NCBI GenBank assembly: GCA_048266425.1
Contig: JBLWZN010000021.1
Location: 11,482 to 75,481, forward strand
DNA length: 64,000 bases
Direction of reading: 5' to 3'
DNA from: Cerina sp048266425
Lineage (GTDB): Bacteria > Bacteroidota > Bacteroidia > Flavobacteriales > Flavobacteriaceae
Every line of letters starts with the position of its first letter. Position 1 is the first letter of the stretch. Shown piece by piece: positions 34,070-42,492 of this stretch. The notes under the pieces are model-generated. The model saw nothing but the letters and a program-made list of their open reading frames with translations, was not told the DNA's origin and made no database searches. A program made the translations under genes and the position numbers.

Positions 34070-34981
34070 ATGATCCAGGATAAACCAAACCTTGAAAAGG
34101 TTATCGAGCACGATATTTGGAGATCGATAAAGGAATTTTTGGAATTGGGCATTGAACTTGGCAAAGGGGATAAGGCCATCCATCTTACGATTGGCCTAAT
34201 CTTGTTGCTCGCCGTTGCACTGTTTCTGGCCAACATATCTATGAAATGGATGCGTTCCCTGATAACGCGCAAAATGTCGACTGATGATAAATTGAAGTTT
34301 GCCAGTGTTTTTCAGTTTGTCAAGTATATGATATATCTGGTGGTCGTTCTGCTGACAATGAGCGCGGCCAACGTGGATATCACCATTATGATTACGGCTT
34401 CGGCAGCTCTTTTTGTGGGGTTGGGACTTGCGCTTCAAGAGCTATTTCAGGATGTGATCGGGGGTATTATGATCATTCTGGACAAGTCGCTTCATGTAGG
34501 TGATATAGTGGAAGTAGATGGCAAAGTGGGCCGTGTTATGGAGATTAAATTGAGGACTACGAGAAGTCTTACCAGGGATGACAAGGTTGTCATAATACCC
34601 AACCATAAATTTATAAGTGATGTTATCTATAATTACACCCAAAACCACAGGACGACAAGGGAGTGTGTTAAATTGGGAGTGGCCTATGGAAGTGATGTTC
34701 AGTTGGTGACCAAATTGCTGTTAAGCTGTTTGGAAGACCAAAAGGATATACTTAAAAGCCCTAAGCCTTTTGTGCTTTTCGAGGATTTTGGGGATTCGGC
34801 CTTGCAGTTTGGTGTTTATTATTATACCACCAACAGTTATGGAGATCCACGTATAAAAAGTGATATTCGTTATAGGATCGATAGCCTATTTAGAAAAAAT
34901 AAGATTTCCATTCCATTTCCACAAAGGGATATACATTTTTATCCTAACCCGATTTTACCGGGAAATGATCAAGGCAATTAG
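34070..34981 (+). CDS. MscS-family mechanosensitive channel
   Basis: A 303-residue protein. Three helices are predicted in residues 30-120, the last being the pore-lining segment (ASAALFVGLGLALQELFQDVIGGIMI). This is followed by the MscS beta domain (DKSLHVGDIVEVDGKVGRVMEIKLRTT) and an alpha/beta end. It starts 2 bases after the permease stop, so it is co-transcribed. The ATG at 34070 is favoured over 34052, which overlaps the permease. Expected to open on membrane tension and release solutes. Confidence 0.92.
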   Translation: MIQDKPNLEKVIEHDIWRSIKEFLELGIELGKGDKAIHLTIGLILLLAVALFLANISMKWMRSLITRKMSTDDKLKFASVFQFVKYMIYLVVVLLTMSAANVDITIMITASAALFVGLGLALQELFQDVIGGIMIILDKSLHVGDIVEVDGKVGRVMEIKLRTTRSLTRDDKVVIIPNHKFISDVIYNYTQNHRTTRECVKLGVAYGSDVQLVTKLLLSCLEDQKDILKSPKPFVLFEDFGDSALQFGVYYYTTNSYGDPRIKSDIRYRIDSLFRKNKISIPFPQRDIHFYPNPILPGNDQGN

Positions 34982-34995
34982 GCCGTCATGTATTT

Positions 34996-35871
34996 ATGAA
35001 GAACAAATCCCTATTCGGTCTATTATGCTTTATGGCCACGTTAGCTACCTGTATGGCACAAAGCCCGGACGGGGTAAAAGTGGAGTACACTTTTATGCCG
35101 AGAAATTCATCGGCCGCCCAAACTTCTCGTCTAAAATTGGTAGGGAACCTGCCCATTAAATTTAAAAAGGATAGGTTTATGGTGGTAGGGGCCGAATACA
35201 ATGGGTATAAATATGGGATTAAGAAGGATGTGCCCTTTGATGATCATGAGTTGGGTACCTTCCAGATTTTCGACTTTAATCTGGGATATAGTTTTATGTG
35301 GAACGATAATTGGAGGTTTGTTGGTCTGATAACCCCAAGGTTGATGTCTACCTTTTCGAATGGTGTCCAAAATAAGGATTTTAAGGTAAATGCCACGGCT
35401 GCATTTTTTAAGGAGCGAAAGGATATTGACCAGCCGTTTAGATTGGTACTTGGACTATCGTACAACACCAATAATAATTTGAAGTTCCCGCTTCCCTTGG
35501 TATATTATGAAAAGCGGTTTCACCCGCAATGGTCCTTTACCATCGGGGTGCCAAAATGCGATCTAAAATATTATATAAGCGAAAAGCACGTTCTATTGAC
35601 AGAACTACTGCTCGATGGGTATTTTGTTAACGTACAGGGCAGTATTGCCCTTCCGAACAATTATGTTGCTACTGATATATCCTCGACCGCGCTTGTATCC
35701 TTGGTGGGATATCAATATAAGTTCACAAAAATTATATCCGTTTATGGCTATGTGGGTTCTACCCTGTACCAAAAAGGGGATTTAAGGGACGCCGACGGGA
35801 ACGAAGTTTTTTCATTGAATGACAAGCAAAGTATTTATTTAAGGACGGGATTTAAAATTGGAATTTTCTAA
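34996..35871 (+). CDS. DUF6268-type outer-membrane beta-barrel protein
   Basis: A 291-residue protein with a signal peptide (hydrophobic core then ATCMAQ). Many alternating strands are visible, and it has the DUF6268-like pattern MWNDNWRFVGLITPRLMSTF and WSFTIGVPKCDLKYYI. It ends with GFKIGIF. Probably in the outer membrane; role unknown. It lies 14 bases after the MscS gene and 10 bases before the sigma-54 activator, so it belongs to the same transcription unit. Confidence 0.7.
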   Translation: MKNKSLFGLLCFMATLATCMAQSPDGVKVEYTFMPRNSSAAQTSRLKLVGNLPIKFKKDRFMVVGAEYNGYKYGIKKDVPFDDHELGTFQIFDFNLGYSFMWNDNWRFVGLITPRLMSTFSNGVQNKDFKVNATAAFFKERKDIDQPFRLVLGLSYNTNNNLKFPLPLVYYEKRFHPQWSFTIGVPKCDLKYYISEKHVLLTELLLDGYFVNVQGSIALPNNYVATDISSTALVSLVGYQYKFTKIISVYGYVGSTLYQKGDLRDADGNEVFSLNDKQSIYLRTGFKIGIF

Positions 35872-35881
35872 GAATAGGCAA

Positions 35882-37045
35882 ATGGCAAAAATATTAGTGA
35901 TAGAAGACGAAGCTGCAATCCGAAGGGTTTTGGTAAAAATCCTTTCGGAAGAGAGCGAATCCTATATTGTAAGTGAGGCCGAGGACGGACTCAAAGGATT
36001 GGAGTACATCAAGGAAGACGATTTTGATCTAGTGCTCTGCGATATAAAAATGCCCAAAATGGATGGCGTTGAAGTTTTGGAGGCTGCCCGAAAGATAAAG
36101 CCTGAGATTCCCTTTATTATGATTTCCGGTCATGGCGATTTGGATACCGCTGTAGGTACAATGAGATCGGGTGCCTTTGATTATATTTCCAAGCCGCCCG
36201 ATTTAAACCGGTTGTTGACGAGTGTGCGCAATGCCTTGGATCGTAATGAATTGGTAACAGAAAACAAAACCCTGAGGAAAAAGGTAAGCAAAAATTACGA
36301 AATGATCGGGGAGAGCCCGGCCATCGCAACCATCAAGGAAATGATAGAAAAAGTGGCTCCCACGGATGCCCGGGTTCTCATTACGGGTTCTAATGGGACG
36401 GGGAAGGAATTGGTGGCCCATTGGATCCATGAAAAAAGCCAACGCCGCAATGCGCCGTTTATTGAGGTAAACTGTGCGGCCATTCCCTCGGAATTGATAG
36501 AGAGCGAGTTGTTTGGTCACGTTAAAGGAGCCTTTACCTCGGCAGTTAAGGATAGGGCCGGAAAATTTGAGGCGGCCAACCAAGGGACCATTTTTTTGGA
36601 TGAAATAGGGGATATGAGTCTTTCTGCCCAGGCCAAGGTGCTCAGGGTGCTCCAAGAGAACAAGATTTCGAGAGTGGGTACGGACAAGGATATAAAAGTG
36701 GATGTAAGGGTAGTGGCGGCGACCAATAAGGATCTTAAAAAGGAGATTTCCGAGGGGCGGTTTAGGGAAGATCTGTACCATAGACTGGCTGTCATCCTTA
36801 TCCAAGTACCCTCGTTAAACGAAAGACGGGAAGATATACCGCTTTTAATCGATTATTTTGGACAAAGAATTGCGGCCGAGCAAGGTGCTCCCCCAAAAGC
36901 GTTCACCCAAAATGCCATAAAGCTGTTGCAGAGTTATGATTGGACGGGCAATATCCGGGAATTGCGCAATGTGGTAGAGCGACTAATTATCCTAAGCGGG
37001 AATGAGATTTCTGAAAACGATGTGAAGTTGTTTGCCAGTAAATAG
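35882..37045 (+). CDS. Sigma-54 activator (receiver-AAA+) with no DNA-binding domain
   Basis: A 387-residue response regulator of the NtrC class. The receiver domain holds phospho-acceptor D54 in LCDIKMPKMDG; a linker; then the AAA+ domain with Walker A GSNGTGKE (169-176), loop G216-A-F-T-S-A221 where the usual motif is GAFTGA, and Walker B TIFLDE (236-241). It ends directly after the AAA+ lid (NIRELRNVVERL... to LFASK), with no Fis-type helix-turn-helix. It is expected to activate RNA polymerase with sigma-54 from solution. The start at 35882 follows the conserved MAKILVIEDE. Confidence 0.9.
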   Translation: MAKILVIEDEAAIRRVLVKILSEESESYIVSEAEDGLKGLEYIKEDDFDLVLCDIKMPKMDGVEVLEAARKIKPEIPFIMISGHGDLDTAVGTMRSGAFDYISKPPDLNRLLTSVRNALDRNELVTENKTLRKKVSKNYEMIGESPAIATIKEMIEKVAPTDARVLITGSNGTGKELVAHWIHEKSQRRNAPFIEVNCAAIPSELIESELFGHVKGAFTSAVKDRAGKFEAANQGTIFLDEIGDMSLSAQAKVLRVLQENKISRVGTDKDIKVDVRVVAATNKDLKKEISEGRFREDLYHRLAVILIQVPSLNERREDIPLLIDYFGQRIAAEQGAPPKAFTQNAIKLLQSYDWTGNIRELRNVVERLIILSGNEISENDVKLFASK

Positions 37046-37093
37046 GTTTTATCGACCCCAATGGAAGAAAGGCAATGAGCTGCTCCTAAATTA

Positions 37094-38551
37094 TTAATAA
37101 TCGATCCCTAAATCATTATTTCGCACTTCCTTTAATTTTTGTCGCAGCCTTCCCTGCATTTGTTCCACTATGCTGTTATAGTGCGGGTTTTGGGCCAGGT
37201 TGTTGTACTGTTTTGGGTCATGGTCCATATCGTAAAGTTCCATGCCGGAACCGGCATCCTCATCGTATTGAATATAAGCCCATTTTTCAGTGCGTATCAA
37301 AAATGATTTCCCATTTTGGGTTACGGAAAACGCCATATCCCGCACGGCGTACGTGGGGTCGTCCAGTGTTTTCGCAATATTTTTCCCCTGTAGATGCCCC
37401 GAAGGTTTTAATCCTGCGAGCTCGGCTACCGTGGGATATAGGTCCAATAATTCCGTGAAGGAGCCACAAACGGAAGGAGCCTTGCCGGGAACCTTTATGA
37501 TTAGGGGTACGCGGACCGATTCCTCGTGTAGGCTTACCTTCATCCAAAAGCGGTGTTCCCCCAAATGGAAGCCGTGATCAGAAGTAAAAATGACAATGGT
37601 ATTATCTTCCAGTCCTTCTTTCTTTAAGGTATTCAGTACTTTGCCAACCTGTGCGTCCATATAGGAAACCGAGGCATAGTATGCAGCAACTGCTTTCTGT
37701 TCCTGGACTTCGGACATTTGCCCGTTTACACTGGTGACATAGTTAATGCCGCGTTCCGGAATATCGTCCCAATCGTTTTCAACCTTTGGGGGCATCACTA
37801 TTTGTTGATATGGAAAGGGTTCAAAATAGTTTTTGGGAGCGACAAAGGGAACATGTGGTCGCACAAAGCCCACCGCCAAAAAGAAGGGCTCATCCTTGTG
37901 TTTTTTGATGAGTTCCATGGCTTTCTCTGCGGTTTTTCCATCGGAATGTACCAAATCGTCCCCTTCCGCCTTTACTATGGTCATCACATTTCCACCTTTT
38001 CTCGGTTTATCCCCATATGGGTTGTTCTGCACCAACTCGGCTTCCCCCTCCGCTTTCCATTCGGGACCTTGACTGTTGAATCGCTCCGTCCAAGAAGCGG
38101 CATCGTCCTGCCCGTTGGATCCGGTCTCGATATCGATGGGGACCCCCATATGGTAAATTTTGCTCACCCTTGCGGTATAATAGCCATTTTCCTTGAACAG
38201 TTGCGACCAGGACTTCCGGTCGGGCCCAACATTCTCCCTGCCGCTTACATACCCATAGGTGGTCGTGGCGGTGGGATAATAACCGAACATGAGCGAGGCC
38301 CTTGATGGCCCACAAACGGGATATTGGGAATAAACCCGTGTATATCGTGTGCCCTCGGTTGCCAATTTATCTATATTGGGCGAAAAGCCGGCCTGGTTTT
38401 CATAGGATGATAGCGCTGTGGCAGTAAGATCGTCGGCAATGATGAAGAGTACATTGTATTTTTTGTGCTTGCTTTTCTTTAAATTCTGGGCGGAAGCGAT
38501 ATTGCCAATAGCAAAGGCCATCAAAATGAGCAAAATTTGGCGTGGTTTCAT
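37094..38551 (-). CDS. Sulfatase (iduronate-2-sulfatase-like, S1_7 type)
   Basis: A 485-residue sulfatase with a signal peptide (about residues 1-22). The first metal motif is LFIIADDL (35-42), the C80-G-P-S-R signature holds the Cys that becomes formylglycine, and GFVRPHVPFVAPKNYF and FTSDHGFHLGEH are the later sites. The whole length and these motifs fit iduronate-2-sulfatase-like members. Probably desulfates algal or other glycans in the periplasm. It lies 35 bases after the rimM stop on the same strand, so may be read through from rpsP-rimM although unrelated in role. Confidence 0.93.
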   Translation of the reverse strand: MKPRQILLILMAFAIGNIASAQNLKKSKHKKYNVLFIIADDLTATALSSYENQAGFSPNIDKLATEGTRYTRVYSQYPVCGPSRASLMFGYYPTATTTYGYVSGRENVGPDRKSWSQLFKENGYYTARVSKIYHMGVPIDIETGSNGQDDAASWTERFNSQGPEWKAEGEAELVQNNPYGDKPRKGGNVMTIVKAEGDDLVHSDGKTAEKAMELIKKHKDEPFFLAVGFVRPHVPFVAPKNYFEPFPYQQIVMPPKVENDWDDIPERGINYVTSVNGQMSEVQEQKAVAAYYASVSYMDAQVGKVLNTLKKEGLEDNTIVIFTSDHGFHLGEHRFWMKVSLHEESVRVPLIIKVPGKAPSVCGSFTELLDLYPTVAELAGLKPSGHLQGKNIAKTLDDPTYAVRDMAFSVTQNGKSFLIRTEKWAYIQYDEDAGSGMELYDMDHDPKQYNNLAQNPHYNSIVEQMQGRLRQKLKEVRNNDLGIDY

Positions 38552-38586
38552 TTTTTGATTATTTGGATGGGAATAGTAAACGCTTA

Positions 38587-39114
38587 TTATCCCAAATATA
38601 ACTCAACTAGGCCATCTGGGGACGATACATGAATGGTTTTGTTTTTCCGATCCACTTTTGTCACAATTTCATCCGTAATCGGAATCAACAATTGTTTGCC
38701 GTCTTTTTCGGCTTCAAATAGGGCCTGGGCCGTTGTATCGTTAACCCCTCGAATAATTCCGATATTTCCGTGGACGGCATCTATTAGGGCAAATCCAATC
38801 ACCTCATGGTAGTAGAACTTATTGCCAGTGAGTTGGGGAAGTAATTTTAAGGGAAGGTATAGGGCCGCTCCCATAATATTATCGGCTTCCCCTTCATTCC
38901 CAACTTCCTCGAAGCGGATCCGAAGTAAGCTCGATTTGTGAAGGGAACATTTTTCAATAAAAAATGGAACCAGGTTGTTTCCTAGGGAAACGAACACTGA
39001 TTCCATGTTTTCGTATATTTCGGGCTCATCGGTATCCAGTTTTACCAGTACCTCTCCCTTAAAACTGTATTTCGAAACGATTTTGCCTAAATAGAAACAA
39101 TCCGATTTCTGCAT
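38587..39114 (-). CDS. rimM: 16S rRNA processing protein RimM
   Basis: A 175-residue ribosome-maturation factor. The first beta domain is DCFYLGKIVSKYSFKGEVLVKLDTD and the PRC barrel begins at EVIGFALIDAVHGNIGIIRGV. It helps assemble the 30S head and binds S19. It is 15 bases after rpsP, an order conserved in many bacteria. No truncation. Confidence 0.95.
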   Translation of the reverse strand: MQKSDCFYLGKIVSKYSFKGEVLVKLDTDEPEIYENMESVFVSLGNNLVPFFIEKCSLHKSSLLRIRFEEVGNEGEADNIMGAALYLPLKLLPQLTGNKFYYHEVIGFALIDAVHGNIGIIRGVNDTTAQALFEAEKDGKQLLIPITDEIVTKVDRKNKTIHVSSPDGLVELYLG

Positions 39115-39129
39115 CGTTCCAAATTGCGA

Positions 39130-39735
39130 TTACTTTTTTTCTTCCGAAGCTTCCGGGGCGTCCTTTGCGGGAGCGGCAACTTCTTTGGCTGGCTCGGCTT
39201 CCGGAGCCTTTTCGGCTTCTGTTGGTGCTTCAGCCTCGGCTGGTTCGGCAACAACTTCTTCAACTTCCTCAACGGCTGGTGCGGCGGCTTCGGCAGCGTC
39301 AGCAGCCCGTTTGTCGTTCACCTCTTTTTCTGCTTTCAAAACTTTTGCCTTGGCTTCGGCCTGTGCCTTATCCAAACCTTCCACCTTATTGCTTATCGCT
39401 TTTTCTTTTTCTTCTAACCAGGCATTGAACTTTTCTTCCACTTGTTCCTCGGTCAGGGCACCTTTACGGGCACCTGCCAACAAATGATGCTTTAAAAGCA
39501 CTCCTTTATAGGATAGAATTCGTTTTGCGGTGTCTGATGGTTGTGCACCATTTTGAAGCCATTTCACGGAATGGTCTATATTGATTTCTATGGTAGCCGG
39601 ATTCGTATTGGGATTGTAGATACCCAACTTTTCCAAAAATTTACCATCTCTTTTAGCGCGGGAATCCGCGGCTACGACCCAATAAAATGGTTTTCCTTTT
39701 TTACCGTGTCTCTGTAATCTAATTCTAACTGGCAT
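39130..39735 (-). CDS. rpsP: 30S ribosomal protein S16 with long acidic tail
   Basis: A 201-residue protein. The first 85 residues are S16 (MPVRIRLQRHGKKGKPFYWVV, then DRRAKR-like DSRAKRDGKFLEKLG). After this comes a helical, Ala/Glu-rich region of about 110 residues, much longer than in E. coli S16 (82 residues), ending in EEKK. The extension is typical of Bacteroidota but is at the long side. The promoter at 39811-39840 reads into it and rimM follows by 15 bases. Confidence 0.97.
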   Translation of the reverse strand: MPVRIRLQRHGKKGKPFYWVVAADSRAKRDGKFLEKLGIYNPNTNPATIEINIDHSVKWLQNGAQPSDTAKRILSYKGVLLKHHLLAGARKGALTEEQVEEKFNAWLEEKEKAISNKVEGLDKAQAEAKAKVLKAEKEVNDKRAADAAEAAAPAVEEVEEVVAEPAEAEAPTEAEKAPEAEPAKEVAAPAKDAPEASEEKK

Positions 39736-39810
39736 ATCACATTAATTTTGTAGGGTGCCCGACCCTCGATTATTAATTCTTTTTTTGCTCAAAACCTTTT
39801 TAAGCGGCTG

Positions 39811-39840
39811 CAAATTTAATGCATTTTCATGAATCCGCAA
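39811..39840 (-). promoter_or_regulatory. Promoter of rpsP-rimM
   Basis: On the minus strand TTG (39840-39838), 19 bases, TAAATTTG (39818-39811). Good Bacteroidota consensus, 76 bases upstream of the rpsP start. Confidence 0.7.
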
Positions 39841-40000
39841 GGGTTTGTGAATTGTTTTTTGGGATGCGACAAAAGTTTAGGCTTATCGTTCAGCTTTTAC
39901 TTGGTATGTCGATGTCCTGCTACCTGTTCCTAAACCTAATTCGCAGTTTGCATAAAACAGGATTATTGCCAAAATCGGGATTTTTAGAGGTGTGTTTGCA

Positions 40001-40471
40001 TTAGATCGTAATTTGTCTATCGATTTGTTGATTCAATGAGATAAAAGTCTCGGTGCGGGAAACCCCTTCGATCTGTTGTATATTTTTATTTAGGACCTGC
40101 ATTAAATGCTCGTTGTCCCTGCACAATACCTTTATTAAGATAGACCAATTACCCGTGGTATAGTGACACTCCAGCACTTCAGGGATTTTTTCGAGCTCCT
40201 TTACCGCAATGGGATTGCTCATGGCCTTGTCCAGATAAATGCCAATGTAGGCCATGGTAGTATAACCCAAAATTTTTGGGTTGATTACAAATTTGGAACC
40301 GGCTATTAGACCCGAGTTTTCCAATTTTCTAAGTCTTTGATGGATCGCTGCCCCGGATATTCCAATGTTCCTTGCGATTTCAAGAATGGACTTTCGGGCA
40401 TCCTTCATCAAATACCTAAGAATTTCCTTGTCGATACCATCAATTTTTAAACTTTCGTGCGTCGATTTCAT
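40001..40471 (-). CDS. Lrp/AsnC family transcriptional regulator
   Basis: A 156-residue regulator. The N-terminal winged HTH is in residues of about 10-60 (SILEIARNIGISGAAIHQRLRKLENSGLI) and the RAM ligand-binding domain follows. It is downstream of a saccharopine dehydrogenase-like gene on the same strand (105 bases), so amino-acid sensing, perhaps lysine-related, is plausible. No separate promoter was clear in the gap. Confidence 0.93.
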   Translation of the reverse strand: MKSTHESLKIDGIDKEILRYLMKDARKSILEIARNIGISGAAIHQRLRKLENSGLIAGSKFVINPKILGYTTMAYIGIYLDKAMSNPIAVKELEKIPEVLECHYTTGNWSILIKVLCRDNEHLMQVLNKNIQQIEGVSRTETFISLNQQIDRQITI

Positions 40472-40575
40472 GCGTTATTTTGGTTTCTTATTAATGGTCA
40501 ACTAACGGGTTCAATTTTTTTCAGTTTAAAACAAAGATACTATTTAGTCTGCCGGCCGTAAATTCTGGTCAGGCA

Positions 40576-41949
40576 CTAACTGGCTACAAAATCCGGATTA
40601 TATCCCAAATAGGGCACATGGTAATCCTTAAAGACTATTCCGTATTTTTCTAGCTGGGACAGAATGGGGTTATATACTTCTTCTTGCAATGGGATGCGAA
40701 CCCCCGTGCCGACAATTTTTTTATTGAGAATGAGCAAAGTTGCCATGGCCACGGGAAGCCCTACCATTTTTGCCATGGCGGTGTGTTCCCTGTCTTTTCC
40801 CAAAACTACCATGTTGGCATCTATTTGATGTTTCTTTCCGTCAAGTTCATATCCAAATTTATGGTACATCACGATCATATCCTTATCGTGCTCCTCCAAT
40901 GTCCAACTTTCTTCCAGAATTTCTTGCAATATTTGGGCGGGCGTGGCATTTTGTAGGGTAATTTTCTTTTGCGAATCGAACAAATGGAGTTCCATTAATT
41001 TCTCCCACATAATATCATCCTGATCAATTTTGAGGTAAAGCCTCAATTTTAACTCTACCGAGTCTGTAGGAGAGTAGGGGAGGAATAGATTGGTGAACTG
41101 TCGGTAGGACATCCCCTCTGAATTTTCTATCCTATAGCTATCATCGGTCATTCCCAATTGAACGAATATATTCCAAGCGCGGGAAAAGCCAACCCTCCGG
41201 ATAGTGCCCCGGTACAAGGTGAGCGCATCCTGCAGGCCATAAGCCTCCCTGTAATTTAAGGAATCCCTATTGGCATAGGCTTCAAATTTTCCGTACCCTT
41301 CAATTTCCAAAAATTCGGTCCTTCTAAATAATTTGTGGTACGGTATGTATTTATAAGTTCCTTCTTGAATAAACTTGGCCGTCCCACCCTGTCCGGCTAC
41401 CAATACATTTCGGGGATTCCAAGTAAATTTGTAGTTCCATAAATTGTTGTCGCTCTCCGGGGCGACAAGACCCCCACAAAAGGATTCGAACAAGATTATT
41501 TTGCCGCCTTTTTTCCGGATACCGTCTATAATCTGCATGGCGCTCATGTGGTCGATACCGGGATCTAGCCCCACTTCGTTCATAAAGATGAGTCCGGCCT
41601 CCCTGACCTTCTTGTCCAAAACTTTCAGTTCCGGACTTACATAGGACGCGGTGACCAAATGCTTGCGAAATTGCAGACAGTCCTTCGCAATTTTGATATG
41701 CAGGGATGCTGGGAGCATGGATACAACAATAGTTGCATTGGCTATGGCATTCTTCCGTTCGGATTCCTTCAAAATATCCAGTTTTAAAACGGTACAGCTT
41801 GGATGGCCCGCTATAACGGCAGGTATATTTTCTGGCCGTAAATCCCCGATGATCAGCTCCAGATCTTCCTCTTGGGCTTTTGAAAGTAGATAATCAAAGA
41901 GATAGAAACTGGATTTACCAGCGCCGATAACAAGAATTTTTCGAGGCAT
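40576..41949 (-). CDS. Saccharopine dehydrogenase-family protein
   Basis: A 457-residue NAD(P)-binding protein. The N-terminal Rossmann motif is ILVIGAGKSSFYL, followed by VVSMLPASLHIKIAKDCL and FMNEVGLDPGIDHMSAMQII, a typical saccharopine dehydrogenase (lysine-forming/reductase) stretch. Flavobacteria use such proteins in lysine degradation or related steps. The exact reaction is uncertain because several enzymes share this fold. It is upstream of the Lrp gene on the same strand. Confidence 0.88.
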   Translation of the reverse strand: MPRKILVIGAGKSSFYLFDYLLSKAQEEDLELIIGDLRPENIPAVIAGHPSCTVLKLDILKESERKNAIANATIVVSMLPASLHIKIAKDCLQFRKHLVTASYVSPELKVLDKKVREAGLIFMNEVGLDPGIDHMSAMQIIDGIRKKGGKIILFESFCGGLVAPESDNNLWNYKFTWNPRNVLVAGQGGTAKFIQEGTYKYIPYHKLFRRTEFLEIEGYGKFEAYANRDSLNYREAYGLQDALTLYRGTIRRVGFSRAWNIFVQLGMTDDSYRIENSEGMSYRQFTNLFLPYSPTDSVELKLRLYLKIDQDDIMWEKLMELHLFDSQKKITLQNATPAQILQEILEESWTLEEHDKDMIVMYHKFGYELDGKKHQIDANMVVLGKDREHTAMAKMVGLPVAMATLLILNKKIVGTGVRIPLQEEVYNPILSQLEKYGIVFKDYHVPYLGYNPDFVAS

Positions 41950-42028
41950 TACTTTTCGTATTTTTGTAAAAAAAAAAGCATTTAAGATTTGAATTGTTAA
42001 ATTTATAAAAATTTAAGGTGATTTAGTT

Positions 42029-42424
42029 ATGAACAGAACAATTTTTGTTACTGCTGTTGTATTCGGGGCTTTGGCAATTGCATTGGGGGCCTTTGGCGCC
42101 CATGGGCTAAAAACCGTATTGGATGCAGGTGAGATCCAGGTTTTTGAAACGGGGGTCCGATATCAAATGTACCATGCCCTATTTTTATTGTTTTTGGCAA
42201 ATACGGTACATGTTCCAGAACACAAAAAGAAATCGATCTTTTATCTTATTGCCCTTGGGGTGATCCTCTTTTCATTTTCAATTTATTTGTTGGCAACCAA
42301 TACCCTTACTATGTTCGATTTTAAGGTCATCGGTTTTGTTACCCCGATTGGCGGATTGCTTCTTCTTTTGGGATGGGTCAGCTTAGGGGTCCGTTTTCTA
42401 CAATCTAGAAATAATAAAATTTAG
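42029..42424 (+). CDS. DUF423 family membrane protein
   Basis: A 131-residue integral membrane protein with four helices. It has the DUF423 pattern ALAIALGAFGAHGLKTVLDA then GVRYQMYHALFLL and the C-terminal GGLLLLLGWVSLG. Function unknown in the family. It lies 69 bases before pckA on the same strand, but pckA seems to have its own promoter in between. Confidence 0.9.
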   Translation: MNRTIFVTAVVFGALAIALGAFGAHGLKTVLDAGEIQVFETGVRYQMYHALFLLFLANTVHVPEHKKKSIFYLIALGVILFSFSIYLLATNTLTMFDFKVIGFVTPIGGLLLLLGWVSLGVRFLQSRNNKI

Positions 42425-42445
42425 TATATTATTATTTTGATAGCG

Positions 42446-42471
42446 TTGTAATTATATTTTTGATAATTTTG
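42446..42471 (+). promoter_or_regulatory. Candidate promoter of pckA
   Basis: TTG (42446-42448), 15 bases, TAATTTTG (42464-42471), 22 bases before the ATG. The spacing is shorter than the usual 17 or more, so it is only a candidate. Confidence 0.45.
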
Positions 42472-42492
42472 CACTAGTAAAAACTATTCATA

